Part shown: positions 14,001 through 18,087 of the stretch, in pieces
How the letters are laid out: every line of letters begins with the position of its first letter
Numbering within the stretch: the stretch's first letter is position 1
Source: JBEKZQ01 sp049509675
GTDB taxonomy: Bacteria > Planctomycetota > Planctomycetia > Pirellulales > Thermoguttaceae
Reading direction: 5' to 3'
Assembly: GCA_049509675.1 (NCBI GenBank)
Contig: JBEKZQ010000055.1
Span: 1-18,087 of the forward strand
DNA: 18,087 nt
Made by a program: the position numbers and the translations under genes
The notes under the pieces: model-generated
Database searches by the model: none
What the model was told of the DNA's origin: nothing
What the model saw: the letters and a program-made list of their open reading frames with translations, nothing else

Positions 14001-17000
14001 GATCACCGAGGGGCCCTTGGCCGCCGCCCTGAGTTCCTACAGCGACACCTACAGCGGCCTGGCCCCGAGCAGCACCTTCTACTACCGCATCCGCGCGTTC
14101 AATCTGGCGGGACCCTCGGCCAACTCCAACACCGCTCAGGTCACGATCCCCCTGGCCCCCGCCAAGCCGACCAATGCCCAGGTCACCAAGGTGTCCGCCA
14201 CTGAGCTCGACTTGAGCTGGACCGACAACGCCGGTCAAACGGCCGATGGCTACCATGTCCAACGGGCCGTCGATCACGGCACCTTCGTCCTCGTGGCCAC
14301 GTTGCCGGCCGTCAACGGCAGCGATCCCCTCGGCACTACTTACACTTGGAACGATAGCAGCGTTCTGCCGGGCAACTTCTACGAGTACCACATCCAGGCC
14401 TTCAATGTTTCCGGCTACAACGATTTCTCCGGGACCAATGCCACCACGCTCACCTTGCCTCCCAGCGGCCTGACCGCCACGCTTGCCGGCAGCGTGGTCA
14501 ACCTCTCCTGGATCGCACCCTCCGCCGATCCCTCCGTTTCGCTTGCTTACAACATTTACCGCAGCACCACGTCCGGCGGCGAGACGGGGACCGTGCCCAT
14601 CGCCACGGGCCTCACCTCGACTTCGTTTAGCGACAATACGGTCCTGGCGGGCACGACCTATTACTACGAGGTCACGGCCGTCGACGCCGGGGGCGAAAGC
14701 GGCCCGTCCAACGAGGCCAACAGCAGCCATCCCAACATGCTGCTGGACTTCAGCCACGGTTTTGCCGGCTCCGCGAGCACGCTGGCCTACAACGGCCCCG
14801 CCGCGGTCAACGGCGCGAAGGCCGAGTTGACCAACGGCGGGCTCAACCAGGACAGCAGCGTTTTCTCCAGGACTCCCGTCGACATCACCAAATTCACCAC
14901 TCAGTTCACCTTCCAGATTGCCGCCGGCACGAACACCGCCGACGGCTTTACCTTCGCAATTCAAAACAAAGGCATCACGGCCGTGGGGGCCAGTGGCGGC
15001 GGGCTGGGCTATTCCGGCATCGGCCCCGGCATCGGCGTCAAATTCGGCCTGTTCAGCAGCACCAGCACTCCAACGGCCGTCTCGACCACCGGGCTGTACC
15101 TCAACGGCGCCAGCCCAACTGGGGCCGCCAATACGATCGACATGAGCACCGCCGGCATCAACCTGCACAGCGGCGACGTGTTCCAGGCAAACCTGACCTA
15201 CGACGGCGCCACCCTGACCGAAGTCATCCTCGACACGGCGACCAGCGCCTCGGCCACGGAGACCTACTCCGTGAACATCCCCGGCGCGCTGGGCGGCAAC
15301 GACGCATACGTGGGCTTCACCGGCGCGACCGGCGCGCTGACGGCCACTCAGGACATCCTTACGTGGCTCTACACGCCCACGGCCGTAACCGCGCCGTCGG
15401 TGCCCATCGGTTTGACCGCCACGCCCTCGATCATCGGGGGCGCTCCGCAGATCGCACTGGCTTGGACGGCCTCGATCGGCGCCACCAGCTACAACGTCTA
15501 CCGCGGCCCGACCTCCGGCGGCGAAGGAACCACGCCCCTGGTCACCGGCCTGACCGCGCCTTCATTTACCGACACCGGCACGACTTTGGGAACAACGTAT
15601 TACTATACCGTTGCCGCGGTGGACGCCGATGTGCTGAGCGCACAATCCGCCGAGGTCCCGGCAACCGTCTTGGCGAGCCCGGCGGCGCCCACCGGCCTGA
15701 CGGCCGTCGCCTCGGCCCCCGGCGGCACTCCGCAAGTCACGCTCACCTGGACCGCCTCGGCCAACGCCGTCAGCTACACTGTCTATCGCGGCACGACGCC
15801 CGGCGGCGAGGCCGCCACGCCGCTGGCCACCAACGTGATCCTGACCTCCTATAACGACACCGGCGTGACCTTCGGCAGCAACTATTACTACGAGGTCACG
15901 GCGGTCGACGCGGGCGGCGCAAGCCTGCCATCAAACGAGGCCGCCGCGCTGACCATTCCCGCGGCCCCGAGCGGCTTGACCGCCACGGCCTCGAACGTCG
16001 GCGGCACGCCGCAAGTCACCTTGAACTGGACCGCCTCGACCGGCGCGGCTGGTTACAACGTCTATCGCGGCACAACGCCAGGGGGTGAATCCGCCACGCC
16101 TATCACCAGCGGCGTGCCCGGGAACACGTACGCGGACACCAACGTCGTGCCCGGACTGACCTATTACTATAAGGTCGCCGCCGTCAACGCCGGCGGCGCC
16201 AGCCCGCAGTCCGGCGAGGCGAGCGCAATAGTGAACAATCAGCTCGTGCTCCTGAATTTTGGGGCCGGCTTTGCCGGTTCGACGAGCAAGCTGACGTTCA
16301 ACGGAACGGCGACCCTGCCGTCCGGCAGCAATCCTGTTGCGGCCGTTTTGACCAACGGCGGGCTCAACCAGGCGGCCAGCCTCTTTTCCACCACTTTGCT
16401 CGACGTTACCCGGTTCACGACGCAGTTCACCTTCCAGATCGCGCCCGGCGTTTCGACTGCCGACGGCTTCACCTTCACGATTCAAGACAAAGGTCCGACC
16501 GCGCTTGGCCCGGTTGGCGGCGGGCTGGGCTACTCGGGCATCAGCCCCAGCGTGGCCGTCAAGTTCGACTTGTACAACAAGGGCCAAAAAGGCAGTGCTA
16601 CCGGCCTGTGCATCAACGGCGCCAGCCCCACGACGATCACTTCGATCCCCTTGACGACCATCGACTTGCACAGCGGCCACGTGTTCCGGGCAACCCTCAC
16701 CTCGGACGGGACCACGTTGACCGTCGTCCTCCTCGATACGACGACCAACGTGTCGGCCACGCAGACCTACGCGGTCAACATTCCCGCCACCCTCAAGCAC
16801 ACCACGGCCTATGTCGGTTTTACCGCCGCCACGGGCGCGCTGACGGCTACGCAGGACATCCTCACGTGGACGTACGCGGTCGTGCCCCCGGCGGCGCCCA
16901 CGAACCTGGCCGCGACGGTGACAACCCCGGCCACCAAGGCGCAGGTCGCATTGAGTTGGACCGCTGCGGGAGCTGCCAGCTACAGCATTTACCGTGGCAC

Positions 17001-17436
17001 CACCCCGGGCGGCGAGGGCGCCACGGCGATCAAGACCGGGGTGACCACAACCTCGTATACGGACAGTTCCAGCGCCTTGCAGTTCGGCACGACCGATGAC
17101 TACAAGGTGGTGGCCGTCAACGCCGCCGGCGCCAGCGCCGCTTCCAACGAGGCCCAGGCTACGCCGCTGGCTGCGGCGCCGACTAGGACGACACCGGTTA
17201 GCACGGTGCGGTCGGCGGCAACCTTAGCCGCGGCGCCGCGGCCGGCCACGACGCGCCGGCAGGCCGCCGCGGATCTGGCCATCACCGCGCTTTCAACACA
17301 GACGCTGCACCCGGTCGCAGCGCAGGCATCCGGCAGCCTGGCCGTCGGCGACATCGCCGGCGCAAACCTCATCGGCGGCAGTGTGGCGAGGAAGCTTGGC
17401 GTGCGCGTCGCGCGCGTCGCCCGGAAAATCAAGTGA
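11017..17436 (+). CDS. Giant secreted adhesin-like protein: PQQ-like propeller, eight FN3, three L-type lectin domains
   Basis: The 2,139-residue protein has a basic N-terminus with PEELERRWLLS (about 28-38), close to the LEPR-XLL motif of planctomycete surface proteins. A PQQ-like beta-propeller spans about 60-620 (VLFVATEHDSLYAIDAS, AGKQGVVYLIDRDN, NGEVFVGTLDG). Then come FN3 (625-725), L-type lectin 1 (726-946), three FN3 (949-1240), lectin 2 (1241-1455), three FN3 (1457-1742), lectin 3 (1743-1953) and FN3 (1956-2051). A basic tail ends RVARVARKIK. Each lectin has the TADGFTF(T/A)IQ and DLF/YNxxG-type strands and a LHSGDVF strand. It probably binds glycans or cell-surface polysaccharide. 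ATG 11017 has GAGGAGG six bases upstream; ATG 10927 is weaker. No classical signal peptide, dockerin or LPxTG is visible. It lies 200 bp after the C39 gene. Confidence 0.88.
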   Translation: MRWNLRKTRKSQRATCRQHYLRTGLAPEELERRWLLSVNVLTFHDNIASTGLNASETQLSPANVKVGTFSKLFAANVDGQIYAEPLVDTGVTIANGPNTVAGEAGVHDVLFVATEHDSLYAIDASPTGNGAILWQRTFTDLSAGAGPGTNINNPFGATAITSVPNQPDTSSTDIYPEIGITGTPVIDPAGNTLYVVAFTKEIVAGTARYVQRLHAINIADGTDRTTPYMIGYTVTNSTYTGDVNTTPIFVYGTGDGSTSDTYYNTSNTVVPYDALRENQRSALSLVNNTVYVDWASHGDNGPYHGWVVAWDVSNLATSGLVLKGVLNDSPNDGDAGIWEAGGGLVFESDGSAFYFEAGNGLANHGAPVLNSAGFPANGGYPDAIVKVVADPTTNAQNQNVNGWGLKVADFFIPYNEPALDKVDQDVGSGGPLLLPDSAGIPGHPHLLLAAGKQGVVYLIDRDNMGKYDPNNDHVLNSVPNGNGNNTPPVLMTGVLSTPAYFNGTIYYISGYSGVAKALSITPTSTGANLTVTSQTTLTFGYEPGSPVVSANGTIGGIVWLMDRTANQIHAYDATTLATELWNSGQQVGGVANVGAPSKFGTPTVANGEVFVGTLDGVVGYGLQPPVNAAPLAPSLSATALSGSSINLTWSDPTQSPNTPISYSIEQSSDGTTFASAATAPAGATSIAIGGLSPQTKHYFRIRGLNGDGYSPYSNIANAITTNQVAAIDFGAGFAGSATGGKLSYNGVAAVNVSSAQLTDADSQSGSVFATSPVDITKFTTQFTFQLLPAALDTADGFTFTIQGKGATALGSGGSGLGYAGISPSLAIKFDLFNNAGEGSDSTGMFLNGDTPTVPVSGDNAADISIDLSSTPINLHSGDVFQVNMSYDGATLTVVVLDATINGSATQNYTVNIPGVIGGNTAYVGFTGSTGGNSAIQDILTWTFAPNASQAPSAPTGLGATPASATSVNLTWTNTATNQTGFYLDRAIDPNFTESLITEGPLAAALSSYSDTYSGLAPSSTFYYRIRAFNLAGPSANSNTAQVTIPLAPAKPTNAQVTKVSATELDLSWTDNAGQTADGYHVQRAVDHGTFVLVATLPAVNGSDPLGTTYTWNDSSVLPGNFYEYHIQAFNVSGYNDFSGTNATTLTLPPSGLTATLAGSVVNLSWIAPSADPSVSLAYNIYRSTTSGGETGTVPIATGLTSTSFSDNTVLAGTTYYYEVTAVDAGGESGPSNEANSSHPNMLLDFSHGFAGSASTLAYNGPAAVNGAKAELTNGGLNQDSSVFSRTPVDITKFTTQFTFQIAAGTNTADGFTFAIQNKGITAVGASGGGLGYSGIGPGIGVKFGLFSSTSTPTAVSTTGLYLNGASPTGAANTIDMSTAGINLHSGDVFQANLTYDGATLTEVILDTATSASATETYSVNIPGALGGNDAYVGFTGATGALTATQDILTWLYTPTAVTAPSVPIGLTATPSIIGGAPQIALAWTASIGATSYNVYRGPTSGGEGTTPLVTGLTAPSFTDTGTTLGTTYYYTVAAVDADVLSAQSAEVPATVLASPAAPTGLTAVASAPGGTPQVTLTWTASANAVSYTVYRGTTPGGEAATPLATNVILTSYNDTGVTFGSNYYYEVTAVDAGGASLPSNEAAALTIPAAPSGLTATASNVGGTPQVTLNWTASTGAAGYNVYRGTTPGGESATPITSGVPGNTYADTNVVPGLTYYYKVAAVNAGGASPQSGEASAIVNNQLVLLNFGAGFAGSTSKLTFNGTATLPSGSNPVAAVLTNGGLNQAASLFSTTLLDVTRFTTQFTFQIAPGVSTADGFTFTIQDKGPTALGPVGGGLGYSGISPSVAVKFDLYNKGQKGSATGLCINGASPTTITSIPLTTIDLHSGHVFRATLTSDGTTLTVVLLDTTTNVSATQTYAVNIPATLKHTTAYVGFTAATGALTATQDILTWTYAVVPPAAPTNLAATVTTPATKAQVALSWTAAGAASYSIYRGTTPGGEGATAIKTGVTTTSYTDSSSALQFGTTDDYKVVAVNAAGASAASNEAQATPLAAAPTRTTPVSTVRSAATLAAAPRPATTRRQAAADLAITALSTQTLHPVAAQASGSLAVGDIAGANLIGGSVARKLGVRVARVARKIK
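13192..16875 (+). repeat. Three duplicated lectin modules and interspersed FN3 repeats within the giant gene
   Basis: Lectin-module DNA lies at about 13192-13854, 14737-15381 and 16243-16875. Conserved nucleotide blocks include the segment encoding DITKFTTQFTFQ near 13336 and 14881, with the variant DVTRFTTQFTFQ near 16405. FN3 units share near-identical stretches, such as that encoding YYYEVTAVDAGG at about 14662 and 15886 and YRGTTPGGE at about 15787, 16066 and 16990. The pattern shows repeated internal duplication of a lectin plus FN3 block. Confidence 0.8.
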
Positions 17437-17475
17437 CGCCGCGGGTGGCATTGGCTTTGCCAGTGTTCCCCCGCC

Positions 17476-17497
17476 CCGCGCGAACAGGTGAGCGCGG
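17476..17497. terminator. Possible bidirectional terminator hairpin between convergent genes
   Basis: CCGCGC (17476-17481) and GCGCGG (17492-17497) pair around a 10-base loop. The hairpin fills the end of the 61-bp gap between the giant gene and the converging Mrp gene. No T-tract is present on either side, so function is uncertain. Confidence 0.3.
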
Positions 17498-18087
17498 TCA
17501 CAGCACCGGCAGCGTGGGCAGTTGCGGTCTTGCGCGGCGCGCGTCAGCCAGGCGCCGGACCAGCGCGTGGCACAGCCCCTCCAGATACGGCTTGGTCGGC
17601 ACGTGTGCAAAGGCCGCGCCGATGTCGCCTCGATCGGCCAGGATGCGGAGCTGCGTGTCCAGCGGCACGGCCCCGAGAAAAGGAATGTCCAGTTCGGCGG
17701 CACGGCGCCGAGCCCCGCCGCTGCCGAAAATGTCGTGGCGCGTGCCGCAGTGGTCGCATACGAAGAAACTCATGTTCTCGACCATCCCCAACACGGCGAT
17801 ATTCACCTTGCGCAACATGGTGATCGCCTTGGTCGCGTCCAGCAAGGCAACGTCCTGGGGCGTGCAGACCACCACGGCGCCGGCCGTCGGCACCAATTGG
17901 CAGAGCGATAACGCCACGTCGCCCGTGCCCGGCGGCATGTCGATGAGCAGGTAGTCCAGTTCGCCCCATTCGGTGTCGCGAAGGAATTGGGTCAGGGCCG
18001 AGTGCAACATGGGGCCGCGCCAAATCACTGCCTCATCCGGCGGAACCAACAGGCCGATCGACATCACTTTCATGCCCGCCACCTCGA
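17498..18087 (-). CDS. Mrp/NBP35-type Fe-S cluster carrier ATPase (ParA/MinD-like P-loop), partial
   Basis: The gene enters from the right edge and only the C-terminal ~196 residues are visible, so the Walker A motif is outside the window. The visible sequence carries MKVMSIGLLVPPDEAVIWRGP, the DYLLIDMPPGTGD motif diagnostic of Mrp/ApbC ATPases, VVCTPQDVALLDATKAI, and the CxxC motif in FFVCDHCGTRHDIFG that bridges a [4Fe-4S] cluster in the dimer. Then comes FLGAVPLDTQLRILADRGD. The family transfers Fe-S clusters to apoproteins in the cytoplasm. An internal ATG or GTG near 18082-18070 is not the real start, since the frame and conserved sequence continue past the edge. It converges on the giant gene and is a housekeeping neighbour unrelated in function. 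Confidence 0.93.
   Translation of the reverse strand, partial: EVAGMKVMSIGLLVPPDEAVIWRGPMLHSALTQFLRDTEWGELDYLLIDMPPGTGDVALSLCQLVPTAGAVVVCTPQDVALLDATKAITMLRKVNIAVLGMVENMSFFVCDHCGTRHDIFGSGGARRRAAELDIPFLGAVPLDTQLRILADRGDIGAAFAHVPTKPYLEGLCHALVRRLADARRARPQLPTLPVL

Noticed and set aside
12937..16800. Long minus-strand frames (12937-13824, 13912-15168, 15931-16800) opposite the FN3/lectin repeats
   Set aside because: They recur with the same repeat period as the plus-strand modules, as expected for shadows of a repeated coding sequence.
1..18087. tRNA, rRNA, CRISPR arrays or intact insertion sequences
   Set aside because: None seen: no cloverleaf-like or repeat-spacer pattern and no transposase or integrase frame in the window.

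Overview
The window looks like a chromosomal segment of a high-GC planctomycete, most likely of the Pirellulales type. This is inferred from gene content, not from a marker gene. The clues are a 2,139-residue protein with an N-terminal LERRWLLS motif (close to the planctomycete LEPR-XLL signature), a TPR/SLBB polysaccharide-export gene pair, large secreted FN3/lectin proteins, and short inverted-repeat elements between genes.

Left part (1-3557). A minus-strand pair encodes dihydroxyacetone-kinase-type subunits: DhaK is complete and DhaL is cut by the window edge. Then come two plus-strand genes, a YqgE/AlgH-family protein and a CHAD-domain protein. The gaps here carry hairpin-forming repeat elements: one upstream of dhaK, two tandem elements plus a short inverted repeat between yqgE and the CHAD gene, and a 189-bp MITE-like element that supplies the CHAD stop codon.

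Middle part (3558-7252, minus strand). A TPR protein and an SLBB/Poly_export exopolysaccharide export protein form a translationally coupled operon with an ATGA overlap. Next is a 94-residue secreted protein with a leader-like motif ending in IRGKG.

Right part (7253-17436, plus strand). A divergent promoter region with two back-to-back sigma70-like promoters and repeated GCAAAGTC sites precedes four plus-strand genes: an Lpg1974-like outer-membrane barrel, a second outer-membrane barrel of the PF13557 transporter type, a secreted C39 cysteine peptidase, and a giant protein. The giant protein has a PQQ-like propeller, eight FN3 domains and three L-type lectin domains. The window ends in a convergent Mrp/NBP35-type Fe-S carrier ATPase, 5'-truncated by the window edge.

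The most interesting hypothesis is that 6968-10816, perhaps with the giant gene, is a secretion and maturation locus. In it a small Sec-exported peptide with a Gly-type leader motif would be trimmed by the periplasmic C39 peptidase and exported through an outer-membrane barrel. This would resemble in logic the Pseudomonas Fap functional-amyloid system, which has a C39 peptidase (FapD) and a barrel (FapF). The genes are visible; the functional link is inference.
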